Part shown: positions 20,881 to 32,607 of the stretch, piece after piece | How positions within the stretch are numbered: the stretch's first letter is position 1 | Layout: each line of letters starts with the position of its first letter | Assembly (NCBI GenBank): GCA_047967505.1 | Contig: CM106540.1 | DNA: 64,000 nt | Reading direction: 5' to 3' (one strand) | Origin: Dipteris shenzhenensis | Lineage: Eukaryota > Polypodiophyta > Polypodiopsida > Gleicheniales | Translations under genes and position numbers: made by a program | The notes under the pieces: generated by a model | Told to the model about the DNA's origin: nothing | What the model saw: the letters and a program-made list of their open reading frames with translations, nothing else | Databases searched by the model: none

Positions 20881-22560
20881 TCCCATCAAAAGATAATCAA
20901 GACTCTTAAACTATTGAGAAAGTTAAGAGTCTCCCCACATGGAGCCCACGGACCCTCTCTTTTCCATATGTCCACATCCTCCTTATTCCACATAGGAATT
21001 CCAGAAGGATTCCTCTTGACTCTACACTCCTCCACATGTGTTCCACATGCTTGGCATGCGATCTCTCTTATATTATTGGAACACATGGACATGAGCCCAC
21101 CTCTTTATCTGACTCATTCTTCCTATTTTCTTAAAACCCCATAATATCCCATACACAAATAACTCTCACCCCAGACTAAGGTATTTATCATTCATACACA
21201 TGGTATTTACAATGATCCAACCATTCCACTCATCCTCTCAATCCCATATAGTATCTTAGAAAATATCAAACATAGAGATAAACAATACCAATGCCAAATA
21301 AAAAATATCAAATTTTGGCATGACACTACAATAAACTCAGTGGAAATCCAGCATCTACAAAAAAAATTTACTTTCTAAAAAATAGAGACATAATCTAGTA
21401 TATTTACATAGAAACCCATTTTCAATACATGTAAAGGACTTCCTATTTCAAAGTATAGTTATGTCATACTCTTGAAGGACTCTTAATTCATAGCACATAT
21501 TACTCCATTTTTTCCTTTTCAAAGCATTACTACTTTTTTTTAGTACACATATAATATTTCATGTATGAACTATTCTTAACTCATGCTTTTAAAAACGTCT
21601 TGTTTTAAGTGACATATAACTCCATTTATAAAAATTCCAATAATAACTAATTTTTAGTAAACTAGATACATTTTCATGTATTGTTGCTCTTATAATACTA
21701 TTGTAGTGTATTTCAAATATTTCTACTATTATAATGCTCTTCTTGAAATCGTAATTAATACTTCTCAAGTTGCAAGTCATCTTTCTAACTTAACATCACC
21801 CTTAAACATAAACTCATTATTTAACGACATCATTATTTGATCTTACAATATATCAATCCATGACAAAATTAAAAAGGTATGTGTTCATATACATAACATA
21901 TGAATCTTTTATATGCAAATTGCATTACATTTATTCAAATACAATACTCTCAATTATCATTTTAAATCTTCTACATTCTATCTAAAATTTAAATTATTAT
22001 GATATTTTTTATACATCTTCACATTTATTTTGCAGATTAAATATACACTTAAATAGCAACTTTTCAACAAAATATTCACCCTCATCCATTAAACCAAAGA
22101 AGGTACTGCTATTGTCACATTCTTCTCACTTCATTCTATAAATTCACTAAGAATCAAATTGTACAATAAAACATATAACCTTAAAAAATTTTGCACAATT
22201 CTATCCTATTACTCAATCAAGTATTTAGTCATCTTTTATTATTTTAAAATTTACATAAACCTATGTTCATAATTCATTTTAAAAATTAACTCAAAATGGC
22301 AAATATTATTTATCAATTTTTAGGAAATGGCAATAAATTCATTTATATATATTGTAGCTCAATACAACTACTTGCCTGGAACTAGTTGCCCTTGCTTTGG
22401 CATTTGGCCTTGACCTTGCTCTTGGGCTTGGCCTTTCCCATAAGTTTTTCCCTTTCTTTCACATGGAAAGTTTCCCACCATATGTGCTTTAGACTTAAAT
22501 CCCATCACATTGTGTGAGGGATACTCCAAATATATCCCTCCCCCTCCCCCTCCCCCCATT
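20881..22560. other. AT-rich DNA without recognised genes
   Basis: No open frame with recognisable content, and no RNA gene seen. A 63-codon minus-strand frame (22368-22559) is Gly/Gln/Lys-rich and looks like low complexity. The GGGGGAGGG runs at 22540-22557 explain its Gly tract. Confidence 0.5.
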
Positions 22561-22599
22561 GAGTGTCTAATTAACCTAATCTAATAGAGAAAATTAATT

Positions 22600-22990
22600 C
22601 TCTCGTATTCCCACCTCCGCTCACTTGCTTCGTCCATCTCCTTCCTGCTTTGTCTACCTCCGCTCCTGTATTCCCACTTCCTTGCTATGTCCACTTCTGC
22701 TCCCTCCTTCCTCCTTCCCCTCCTTCCCTCCTTCATCACTCTTTTAGGGGTCCTTCCTTCCCTCCTTCTCCTCCACTCCCTCCTTCCTCCCCTCTCCTTC
22801 CTCCTTCGTGCTCCCTCATCCTCCTCCCTCCCCTCCTCTTTTCCTCATCTACTCCCTCCCCCCTTCTTTTCCTCCTTATATTGGAGAGGCTTCATAGCCC
22901 CGTGCCTGCATCTACTGCCCCCCTTCTTTTCCTCCTTGTATTGGAGAAGCTTCATAGCCCCGTGCCTGCATCTACTGGCACCCTCCTTTT
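22600..22990. repeat. CT-rich tract with a 57-bp tandem duplication
   Basis: CTCCTTCCTCC-type low complexity. It contains two tandem copies of a unit with CCTTCTTTTCCTCCTTRTAT and TTGGAGARGCTTCATAGCCC (about 22860-22976). Open frames here are Pro/Ser/Leu-rich artefacts. Confidence 0.75.
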
Positions 22991-24175
22991 ATACCCTATG
23001 TAGGAACCTTCTCAAAATGGGAGGCTTCTTGAAGAAGCCACAAACACCTTAATCAACCTTAATCAACCATTGAGGCCCCCCAAAACATACACAAATTAAT
23101 TAATACAACGAGTTGTTCATGCTAGAGGCCCCTATATGCTTGTCTCATGGAAACTTAATCTTTTGATGAAAACCAAAATGAGAACTTTGTCCTATTTGCC
23201 AAGCTATATTACAAACTTGAAACATTGGCCTTGAAGTTTACATATAGCAACTATATGTATTTAGGTCATTGAATTTAATAATTATAAATACGAGTAGCCT
23301 GACCCGTCTATGAGAGGTAAGAGACCCGCTCCACTAGGTCTCAAGATGGTGAAATATCTCTAATTTCAAGAAATAAAATTTCAACCCTAGGAGCATCTTG
23401 GCTTAGCTCACTCAATCTTGGTTATGGGACAATAAAAGTGAAGTATAGATGGTCAACATTCGTGTTTCAATTAATGGGAAATTTTTATGACATGAATTTC
23501 CAATTTACCACCTAGGCCATGAGACCCGTTCACACACACACACACACACATTCACTTTTTTTTTGGGGTAAAATTACACATACACACACATACTCACTTA
23601 CACACAAACACACATGGGCATGCGTGCACACTTTTTTTTGGGTGAAAACACGCGTGCACACACCCAGACACATACACACCCACACATTTTTCTCAAAAAA
23701 AATTTCACTCAGCTCAATTATTGATAGACACGATCATGTCTATTTGTTGCCTCCTTCCAATTCCATTATTAATTGGTTATATATATATATATATATCCTT
23801 CTACTTTTTTCCACACTTATGAAACTTATGATGATAGTTGTAACTAAGAAGAGTTTTTTAGATGTAAGCATTTAAAATTTCTTTGCTCATATGGAGATAT
23901 CCCTTATATTTTCTTAAGTTCATTTAATGGTTTATTAGTCTACTTTTAAATACTTTTTAGTTTCCTTTAAATCAAGTACATTCAATTAATTCCCCTACAT
24001 ATATACTGTTATAATGTTTTTCTCTTTCTAGAGGAGAAGCCCATGATTTTTGAAAATTTCCTTAATAAATAATATTATATATAGACTTCTAATTAATATA
24101 CATCTATCCCTTTTCCCCTATATATACATATATGGACTTCTAATTAACATATATCTGAACATAGTTCTTGTGCCC
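22991..24175. repeat. Non-coding DNA with CA and TA microsatellites
   Basis: CACACA runs at 23531-23548, 23575-23615 and 23650-23690 alternate with CTTTTTTTTGGGGTRAAA spacers, so a compound unit seems to repeat three times. A (TA)n run lies at 23780-23798. No gene was recognised. Confidence 0.7.
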
Positions 24176-24555
24176 ATGAAATCACATGGGGTGAGGACAA
24201 AGCAGACGCAAAGGAAGCCCCATCACAAGGACATTAGAAAAGGTGCAAGCTCAAGTCAACCTCGAGAGGAGGATTTGGACAAGGATCAGCGCAGAGAGGA
24301 GCGGCACAAGAAGTTTAAAGCTGACGAGGCCATGGAGCCATGTTCAGGTACAAAGCAAAGCCAGGAGTGAGGGCCCTAAGGGAGATCAAACAGCTACTTC
24401 TCAAGAGCAACATGATCCCACATGCCCTTCCAACGTGTGGTATGAGAGATTTCATAGGGATACAAGGACGATGTGCACTTCAACACATGATATATGGGGG
24501 CACTCTAGCAGGCTGCAGAGCAAGTCATCACATCTTTGTTCAAGGATGCCACCGA
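24176..24555 (+). pseudogene. Histone H3-like pseudogene (possibly CENH3-type)
   Basis: The tail frame from ATG 24176 has VRTKQTQRKP, close to the H3 start ARTKQTARKS, then about 50 residues unlike canonical H3. One frame over (24343-24415) reads RYKAKPGVRALREI, matching RYRPGTVALREI of the alpha-N helix. Back in the tail frame, 24425-24555 reads PFQRVV-stop-EIS-stop-GYKDDVHFNT and later AL-stop-QAAE and SLFKDAT. These align residue by residue with PFQRLVREIAQDFKTDLRF and ALQEAAE...GLFEDTN of alpha-1 and alpha-2. Stops at 24443, 24455 and 24506 fit C-to-T changes of Arg or Gln codons; a fourth is at 24488. The divergent tail suggests a variant such as CENH3. The last helix is lost at the Copia junction. 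Confidence 0.75.
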
Positions 24556-25279
24556 GTCGATGAAGATGCCTCTCCAGCAAGTCTCTTCCAAGAGCCTTCA
24601 TGAAGATGTCCGCAGCATTCTCTGTAGTCGAACAGTACACCAAGTCGACCTCTCCATCCATGATGAGCTCACGTACAAAGTGATATTGAATCTCAATGTG
24701 TTTTGTGAGAGCGTGGAACACCGGGTTCTTTGCAATCGCCATGTAACTCTGATTGTCACATGATAACTGCATAGGCTTGTTTTGCACTGCACCCATGTCC
24801 CCCAAAATCCTCCTCAACCACAGTGCCTTGCAGGAAGCAAAGCATGCTGATTTGTACTCGACCTCGGTAGAAGAAAGAGCAATTGTGGGTTTCTTCTTGT
24901 TGACCCATGACACAGCTCTAGATCCAAGTGAGAAACAATAACCTGTCATTGATCTCCTGCTCTCCATGTCTCCTACCCAATTCGAGTCACAGATTTCGGT
25001 CAAGATGTTGCCCTTGGTATAGGTGATGCCATAATCAAGTGTGCCTTTGCTGTATTTCAGCACTCGCATCCTTGCCCTCCAATGGTTCTCCCGGGGCTTA
25101 TGGGAAAACCTGCTTAGTACACCAGTCGCAAAGCTGATGTCCGACCGTGTGTTGCACAAGTAAATCAAGCTACCCAAAAGCCTTCTGTACTTTGCTTCGT
25201 CAACCAGTGGTGATGAATCCTCGTTCGAGAGCTTCACGTCAACCTCCATTGGGGTACCAACTGTCTTGCACTCAGCCAT
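24556..25279 (-). pseudogene. Copia-A1 RNase H and RT end
   Basis: Residues KYRRLLGSLIYLCNTRSDIS, SRRSMTGYCFSLGSRAVSWV, IALSSTEVEYKSACFASCKA and ENAADIFMKALGRDLL mark the C-terminal pol end of Ty1-copia elements. A stop lies upstream of about 25316. The last codons run into the histone-like sequence at 24555. Confidence 0.88.
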
Positions 25280-25315
25280 GCCAAATGCCTTCAGTATCTC
25301 TCCAGCATACTTCAG

Positions 25316-26191
25316 CTATGAAATGAAGATCTGCTTCGGCTCCTGCCAAACTGAAATCCCCAAACAAAAATGCATCAGTCCGAGGTTTATCATTTCAAAC
25401 TCTCTTCCTAGCAAATGCTTCGTCTGCGAGATCTTCTCTTCATGGTTCCCTGTTATGACAAGGTCGTCCACATCAAGGACCACGATCATACACTTGCCTC
25501 CTTCTCTGAAGATATACAAATTTGCATCAGATGGGCTCCTCCTGAACCCATTTTGCAGAAAGTAGGCATCAATTTGCTGGTACCATGCTCGTGGGGCCTG
25601 TTTCAGCCCGTAAAGTGTCTTCTTTAGTTTACAGACTTTACCTTCTAAATCGAGGATCTCAAAACCTAGTGGTTGTTCCACGTATACCTCCTCCTTGAGA
25701 TCTCCATTCAGAAAGGTGGATTTTACATCCATCTAAAACACGGGCCAACTTCCCTAGGAAGCTAAAGCCAAAACACTGCGAATTATGGTCAGTCGAGCTG
25801 TGGGAGCAAAAGTATCCTGATAATCAAAACCATGTACCTGTGCAAATCCTTTTGCCATGAGCCGAGCCTTGTACTTATCCAACCTACTGTCGGACTTGTA
25901 CTTGGTCTTGTACACCCACTTGGTTCCGATTACCTTGCGTTTTGGTGGTCGATCCACAAGGTCCCAAGTGTTGTTCTTCATTATGGAGCCATGCTCCGAT
26001 TGCATAGCCTCCATCCACCTACCATCACCCTGTGCCTCTTCAAGACACTTGGGTTCTTCAGCACAGATCACCTCTATCATCAATGCGTAGTTGACCAAGT
26101 GTTCCTGCACCCTTCTTTGCTCCTCTAATCTCTTGGACCGGCGGTGTTCGGATGGTTCCTCCTCAATGGCTGGAGGTTCTCTACCATCCAA
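25316..26191 (-). pseudogene. Copia-A1 reverse transcriptase
   Basis: Two open stretches split by a stop near 25735. The first (25754-26191) has KWVYKTKYKSDSRLDKYKAR and LMAKGFAQVHGFDYQDTFAP. The second (25316-25732) has [20 protein letters not shown] and [12 protein letters not shown]. The catalytic box reads [10 protein letters not shown], where copy 2 has LYVDDLVITW: the Tyr is changed to Asp. Confidence 0.88.
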
Positions 26192-26194
26192 AAG

Positions 26195-26987
26195 CTACTT
26201 TACCCACTTCGGAAATGGCCGTTTCCATTGTGGTTCTGCAGGCTCTTCTTCATCCTCTTTGTCTTGAATCCTCCCAAGCACCATTGGGGGAGTTCGGTTT
26301 GCTGTTGGTGGTGGTACTGGATGGATATCCTGGTCCTGGTTGTCCGGGAAGGAAGCATCCTCCTCCAATTGATGCGACAGTTCTGAGAAGACCACATCGC
26401 GACTTACAATAACCTTCTTGGTAATAGGGTTATAGAGAGGGTAACCCTTTGCCTCTTCACTGTAGCCCAAGAAAATACTTCCGGCTCTTCGATTCCCATT
26501 TGGTCCTGGTAGCATCAGGGACATGCACAAAATAGTCACATCCAAAAACTCTGAAATGTGCAGCTAAAGGTTTCTTACCAGAAAAGGCCTGCAGTGGAGT
26601 CATCCTGTTCACAGCCTTCGTGTAGCTACGATTGAGGATGTAAACTGCAGTGTTACATGCTTCAGCCCAGAAAGACTTTGGCAAATCTTTCCCTTTCATC
26701 ATGCTCCGGCCCATTTCGCGGATGACGTGCATCTTGCGTTCTACTACTCCATTTTGCTGTGATGTATGTGGCGGGGGTTTCTGCATCTTGATCCCGTGAG
26801 TTTTGCAACAACTTTCGAATTCAGTCGATGTGAACTCTCCACCTCTGTCTGATCTCAACTTTGTCACCTTCCTCCCTGATTCTTTCTCGACCATTACATG
26901 CCATTCCTTGAACCTACTAAAAGCCTCGTCTTTAGTCTTCAGGAAGTATATCCATATCCTTCTACTGTAGTCGTCGATCAACGTCAT
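26195..26987 (-). pseudogene. Copia-A1 integrase
   Basis: The rve core has TLIDDYSRRIWIYF (first Asp), LRSDRGGEFTS (second Asp) and HTSQQNGVVERK (Glu), then AEACNTAVYILNRS and the linker to RT with FSELSHQLEEDASFPDNQDQ. A frameshift near 26460-26545 separates the two pieces. Integrase inserts cDNA into the genome. Confidence 0.85.
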
Positions 26988-27100
26988 AAGTAGTAGGAAC
27001 CACCCAAAGCTTCCGTCTCCATCTTTCTGTAGAGGTCCGTGTGAATGAGCTCTAGAGGATCCTTTGCTCTACTGGCCTATTTAGGAAAGGGATGCTGATG

Positions 27101-27640
27101 TTACTTGCCCATCATGCAAGCTTCACATACATCAGGCAGATCTGAAATTTCTGGTAGGTCTACAATCATTCCACTTTTATGCATTTCCTTCAAAGAACTA
27201 AGGTTTAGATGACCAGACCTCTCATGCCACAGCTTAGTGTTCTTCACATCCACTCGATCATTGAAAGTTGAGAGTTTGTAGATGTTGTTGCGCCATGTAC
27301 CTTTACCAATGACCTTCCCTTGAAGATCCAGGATCTGCGCACCATTCGATCCTGCACCATTCTTATCGAATTGAACTTTGAGGTCCCGATCCGTGATCAC
27401 AGAAATGGACAACAAGTTCCTCTTGATCTCTGGCACATAAAGAACATCGAACAACTGTTTTACAACTCCATCTGACTTGAGAGCAATCGTACCTTTTCCT
27501 TTTTATGGACATTTTGCATCATTGCCGAGTGCTACCATGATGGCATTCCCTACTAGCTGTAGAGAGGTATACCAATCCTTCCGACTGGTCATGTGGCATG
27601 ATGCACCACTGTTAATGATCCAAGGTTCATCCACAGGTAC
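27101..27640 (-). pseudogene. Copia-A1 protease and GAG-pre-integrase
   Basis: The protease site reads WIINSGASCHMTS, with Asn in place of the catalytic Asp that copy 2 keeps (WIIDSGASCHM). VLYVPEIKRNLLSIS and the GAG-pre-integrase zinc motif LWHERSGHLNLSSLKEMHKS with CEACMMGK follow. A stop lies at about 27507 (stop-KGKGTIAL). Confidence 0.82.
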
Positions 27641-27697
27641 ATGAACTACCTCCGTGCAAATCTCCTCAATTGCTACGAATAGCTCTACTGGTGCTGC

Positions 27698-27919
27698 CTA
27701 TGTGCTATTGCTAGACTCTTTCTTTACTCCGTTCTTCTCATCTGCAATCTTTTTGCGGCACTCATTCTGCTTGTTCCCTTCCTTGTTGCAATAGAAGCAC
27801 TTGATCTTCTTTGTTCTCTTTTTATCATCAGAATAAGATGGGTTACTAGAGTCCTTACCCTTACCTTTCTTTGATCCAGTCCAGAAAGCCGAATCTTCTC
27901 TAGTCCTCTTCCTAGCAAC
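27698..27919 (-). pseudogene. Copia-A1 gag zinc knuckle
   Basis: Reads CFYCNKEGNKQNEC, where copy 2 has CFYCNKAGHKQNEC: the zinc-binding His is Asn. Upstream codons (RKRTREDSAFWTGSKKGKGK) fuse directly to LTR sequence at about 27920. Confidence 0.8.
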
Positions 27920-28250
27920 TAACCTATGGTCTCCATTCGGCCCATAGCCATTCGGGATCATCTGGGACTCCAAACGGGCCCTGTAACCCAAGAGTGGTTG
28001 CCTCGGGAAATGCTCTGTCCACCCTCAGTGCGGTTAGTCAAGGGATGCCTTTCCGCACTTGCATGTAGCCTAGTTGGTAGTGTGCCAACTCCGTCCAACC
28101 ATCAGGCCACACATGGCCCCCATCTAGTGTAAACCAGGACCTACTAGATAACCGAGCTACTCAAATGCCTTTTCCTCATATGGGGGGCTTACAAGTAGAG
28201 TTAGCTGGTTCCCGCATAGTTACATGAGAGTGGAGCATTGATATCTAACA
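27920..28250 (-). repeat. Copia-A1 partial 5' LTR
   Basis: Matches the distal half of the Copia-A2 LTRs (CCTCATATGGGGGGCTTACA, TTACATGAGAGTGGAGCATT) and ends at the LTR edge ATATCTAACA. The sequence after 28250 has no counterpart in the other copy. Confidence 0.85.
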
Positions 28251-28496
28251 ATATTGGTGTTTGGAACATTCGCCAGGATTTGAAACTCTTATGCAAAAAA
28301 ATTTAAAGTTTAGCCAGGATTTACATCTTTTACTTGTAAATTTAAAAGAAAATTGCACTATGTTCTATCGATATTGTGAAACTAAAAAAACTAGCTCGAT
28401 AAACTTTCTCCAGGATTTTATATAAATATATGAGTACAACTTTGATAAAAACATCCATGGTTGCAATGCAGCATTGACTGGACATTGACTGGACAC
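28251..28496. other. Spacer without recognised features
   Basis: AT-rich, with a short direct repeat, GACTGGACATTGACTGGACA, just before CACTA-2 homology starts at 28497. Two CAGGATTT words occur. No gene was seen. Confidence 0.5.
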
Positions 28497-30189
28497 TGTT
28501 TGAGGGGTGCACATTCTTTGTTCTACGTGCCTCCCTTGAGTTACTAAACTTGCAGACCATCTATGGATGGAGCAATGCAAGTTTGAATGCATTACTCAAT
28601 AAGCTTTAAAGTCTATTTTGCAAACATGGTGAATTATGCTAGTGGGTCAATTACTCGAATGCTGTTTCTTATGTATGGTATTCACGTGTAGGCTATTGTG
28701 TAAAATGCTTCCAAGGGATAATAAATTACCGACCTCAAGAGATATGGCAAGGCAACATGTGACCTCTCTTGGAGGATTAGATTACAAGTGCATCCATGCA
28801 TGCGTCAACGATTGCGTTCTATTTCGTGGACCACATAAGGATGCAAGAGAGTGTCCTACTTGTGGAGAGGCAAGATATAGAGCAGATCTCAAAACTTTGG
28901 ATGTGCCTCGTAAGGTTCTATGACATTTTCCCATAAATGGGACATGAGATTCCGCAGGCATAAGGGAGGATCTACGCACCACAGGGAGGATGCATGAAGC
29001 TTGCCACAAGAGAGGCCAAATGGGCGTGTTTTTTAACCTCGTGTACCGTGGAGGTTATCCAAGCTAGAGATGGTGGCAGTGAAGTATGCTATCACTACAA
29101 TTCGTACTCCCACTGGATGTATGAGGTGTTTGAAGGGGACCTTTACAAAGAGCAAAAAAAGAGGTGTAGAGCAATTATATGGCTTGAAATCTCATGATTG
29201 GCACAAGATGCTCCAAGTAAGTATTTTATGTGCATAATGTATTTTTCCTTCCAAATTTGTGAGTGAATTAGAAGCAACTAATCAACCATTCCTCATGTGT
29301 TCAGTTCATACTACCTACTAGCATTTTTCGCAGTGCATCGAAGGACATGAAGGGTTGTATTTACAAGATGGGTGAGCTTGTGAGATACTTTATAGGATAC
29401 AAAATTTGAATATTGTATCTACAAGATGGGCGAGCTTGTGAGGTACTTTATAGGATGCAAGGTGTTCATATTGCTAATATTGCGTACTTTTTCATTTTTA
29501 GGTATGTGAGCTCAAAGGAAATAGATCCCACCATGCTTGAGAATGCTTGAGTTATGTCAGTGGAGGTGGTTTGTTTAGTGGAGGAGACATTTCCACGTTC
29601 TATTCTCAGAAGCAAACTACATCTCATGGTGCATTTGGTGGATGAGATTGTTGTATGCAGTATTGTACACGCACGATGATTGTTCTTCCTCGAGCGCTTC
29701 ATGAAGACCTTGAAGGGTTTTGTGAGACAAAATGCAAGACTCGAAGGTAGCATGGCCAAGGGTTGGTTGGCACAAGAGTCACTTGTATATATTTCTAAGT
29801 TTCTTGTTGATGTGGATAGCTCTCTCCCACGACTATGGAGAGATGATGAAGACCTAAGGATGACCTCTATTGTGCCTCAAGGGAAAGGACGTAGCAAAGT
29901 AATAGACATAGAGTTGCTTAATAATATCAACCTCTATTGCATGCTTAATAGTGATGTGATGAAAAGATGGGTGACAAGATACGAGGATGCAAAGGCAAGA
30001 AGACATAGAGAAAGGGCCCTCTTTCGTATACACCACGGATCTCTGTGCCACACCCTCAACATCTAAGAGCACTTCCAAAGGATATTCATGTGGATTGGCT
30101 ACTTGACGAAATGGAGAGAGCAGAGAGAGATGAGAGGATGCATATCACAATGGAAGAATGGGAGTATGCTAGGGGATGCATGAGCAAGG
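28497..30189 (+). pseudogene. CACTA-2 copy 2: tnp2 left part, internally deleted
   Basis: Starts within exon 2 of tnp2 (LFEGCTFFVLRASLELLNLQ) and carries the exon-3 start (CVNDCVLFRGPHKDARECPT). At about 28935 it jumps to the sequence matching 14567 of copy 1, a deletion of about 1.0 kb that removes the DG.NPFG core. The Cys- and Lys-rich exon and the DUF4218-like region (GFVRQNARLEGSMAKGWLAQ) follow. It ends at 30189, in ARGCMSK, where Copia-A2 is inserted, and resumes at 41270. Confidence 0.85.
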
Positions 30190-30904
30190 TGTAAGAAAAT
30201 AATATGTCTGTGCTCAACAGATAAAAGGATCTCTGCACAAGAGAGAAAATAGGATAGTATGGAGAATCAAAAATTTGATTACTGTAGAACTGATACAATA
30301 GATGGCGCTGCCTCCCAACTGTGCGCTCTTGTGAAAGAAGCTTCGATGGCATGCTGGAAATAGTAGAAGACGGAGGCTGAATGCTAAGGAATCAGGGTTG
30401 CTGTAGCTAGTAATGAAATGGGCTTCACGGGCTTCCTCTTATATAGCCACCAGTTGTAGTCAGTTAGGCTCAATTGGGTGACCGACCTAGTCCACCCAAA
30501 ACGGTCGACTGGGGGTTGGTAGGCCATCGACCATATGATAGAACTGGTACGCAAAATAGAGCAACTTACCTACGGTCCTCGTTCGGCCCAGAGCCATCCG
30601 GGATCATCTGAGGCTCCAAACGGGCCCCGCAACCTGAGAGTGGGCTGCCCCGAGAAATGCTCCGTCTACCCTCAGTGCGGCCAGTCAAGGGATGCCTTCC
30701 CGCACTTGCATGTAACCTAGTTGGTGGTGTGCCAACTCTATCTGAATCCGTCCAGCCATCAGGCCACACATGGCCCCAATCTGGTGTCCACGACCTATTG
30801 GATAACCGAGCTACTCAAATGCCTTCTCCTCATATGGGGGGCTTACAAGTAGAGTTAGTTGGTTCCCGCATAGTTACATGAGAGTGGAGCATTGATATCT
30901 AACA
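30190..30904 (-). repeat. Copia-A2 3' LTR
   Basis: 715 bp, TG...CA on the minus strand (minus-strand start TGTTAGATATC). Compared with the 5' LTR it keeps about 100 bp (around 30274-30375) that the 5' copy has lost. This is a post-insertion deletion, so raw length difference is not a measure of age. Confidence 0.9.
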
Positions 30905-30992
30905 CTCCCCCTCAATGTCTACCCGCAAGTGAACTTACTTTATCGGCCCAGTCGATGAAGATGCCGCTCCAGCAAGTCTCTTCCAAGAGCCT

Positions 30993-31903
30993 TCATGAAG
31001 ATGTCCCAGCATTCTTTGTAGTTGGACAGTACACCAAGTCGACCTCTCCATCCATGATGAGCTCGCGTACAAAGTGATATTGAATCTCAATGTGTTTTGT
31101 GTGAGCGTGGAACAACGGGTTCTTTGCAACCGCCATGCAACTCTGATTGTCACATGATAACTGCGTAGGCTTGTTCTGCACTACACCCATGTCCCCCAAA
31201 ATCCTCCTCAACCACATTGCCTCACAAGAAGCAAAGCATGCAGATTTGTACTCGGTTTTGGTAGAAGAAAGAGCAACTATGGGTTGCTTCTTGCTGACCC
31301 ATGACACAACTCCAGATCTAAGTGAGAAACAATACCCTATCATTGATCTCCTACTGTCCACGTCTCCTGCCCAATCTGAGTCACAAAATCCGGTCAAGAT
31401 GTTGCCCTTGGTATAGGTGATGCCATGCCTTTGATGTATTTTAGCACCCGCATCCCTGCTCTCTAATGGTTCTTTCGGGGCTTATTGGAAAACCTGGTTA
31501 GTACACTAGTCGCAAAACTGATGTCCGGCTGTGTGTTCCACAGGTAAATCAAGCTGCCCACAAGCCTTTTGTACTTTGCTTCATCCACTAGTGGTGATGA
31601 ATCTTCATTTGAGAGCTTCGCGTCAACCTCCATAGGGGTACCAACTGTCTTGCACTCAACCATGCCAAATGCCTTCAGTATCTCTCCAGCATACTTTAGC
31701 GGTGAAATGAAGATCTGTTTTGGCTCCTGCCAAACTTCAATCCCCAAACAGAAATGTATTAGCCTGAGGTCTGTCATTTCAAACTCTCTTCCTAGCAAAT
31801 GCTTCATCTGTGAGATCTTCTCTTCATGGTTCCATGTTATGACAAGGTCGTCCACATAAAGGACCACGATCATACACCTGCCTCCTTCTCTGAAGATATA
31901 CAA
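30993..31903 (-). pseudogene. Copia-A2 RT C-terminus and RNase H
   Basis: 31463-31903 has MIVVLYVDDLVITW, the YVDD catalytic box intact, and LVGSLIYLWNTQPDIS. 30993-31397 has SRRSMIGYCFSLRSGVVSWV and VALSSTKTEYKSACFASCEA. A frame break near 31400-31460 and others split the domain. Confidence 0.87.
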
Positions 31904-32607
31904 GTTTGCATCTGATGGGCTCCTCCTAAACCGTTTTGTAGAAAGTAGGCATCAATTCACTGGTACCACGCTCGTGGGGCTTGTTTCAGCCCGTAAAGTG
32001 CCTTCTTCAGTTTGCAGACTTTACCTTCTGAATTGGGGATCTCAAAACCTGGTGGTTGTTCCACGTATACCTCCTCCTTGAGATCTCCATTCAGAAAGGC
32101 GGATTTTACATCCATCTGAAACACGGGTTCCCTGGGCAGCTAAAGCCAAAACACTGCGAATTGTGGTTAGTCAAGCTGTGGGAGCAAAAGTATCTTGATA
32201 ATCAAAACCAGTACCTGTGCAAATCCTTTTGCCATGAGCCGAGCCTTGTACTTATCCAACGTGCCGTCGGACTTGTACTTGGTCTTGTACACCCACTTGG
32301 TTCCCATTACCTTGCATTTTCATGGTCGATCCACAAGGTCCCAACTGTTGTTCTTCATTATGGAGCCATACTCCGACTGCATAGCCTCCATCCACCTATC
32401 ATCACCCTGTGCCTCTTCAAGACACTTGGGTTCATCAGCACGGATCACTTCGGTCATCAAAGCATAGTTGACCAAGTGTTCCTCCACCCTTCTTTGCTCC
32501 TCTAATCGCTTGGACCGCCGGCGGTGTTCCGATGGTTCCTCCTCAATGGCTGGAGGTTCTCTACTGTCCAAAACTGCTTTACCCACTTCGGGAATGGCTA
32601 TTGCCAT
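31904..32607 (-). pseudogene. Copia-A2 RT N-terminal region
   Basis: A degraded copy of the RT start: EEQRRVEEHLVNYALMTEV and DDRWMEAMQSEYGSIMKNNS (32320-32607), then broken sequence in which the [11 protein letters not shown] and KQAPRAW segments fall in different frames. Confidence 0.8.

Larger units (their letters stand above)
24556..28250 (-). mobile_element. Copia-A copy 1 (3'-truncated, internally deleted)
   Basis: Ty1-copia element on the minus strand with the order gag knuckle, protease, integrase, RT and RNase H. The 3' LTR is missing: homology with copy 2 starts abruptly at about 24555. The 5' LTR survives only as its distal half (27920-28250), fused straight to gag by an internal deletion that removed the primer-binding site and the gag start. 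Confidence 0.88.

Noticed and set aside
22368-22559. Gly/Gln-rich small protein on the minus strand
   Set aside because: Composition follows from GGGGGA and TTGGCC-type low complexity; no homologous copy or conserved signal was seen.
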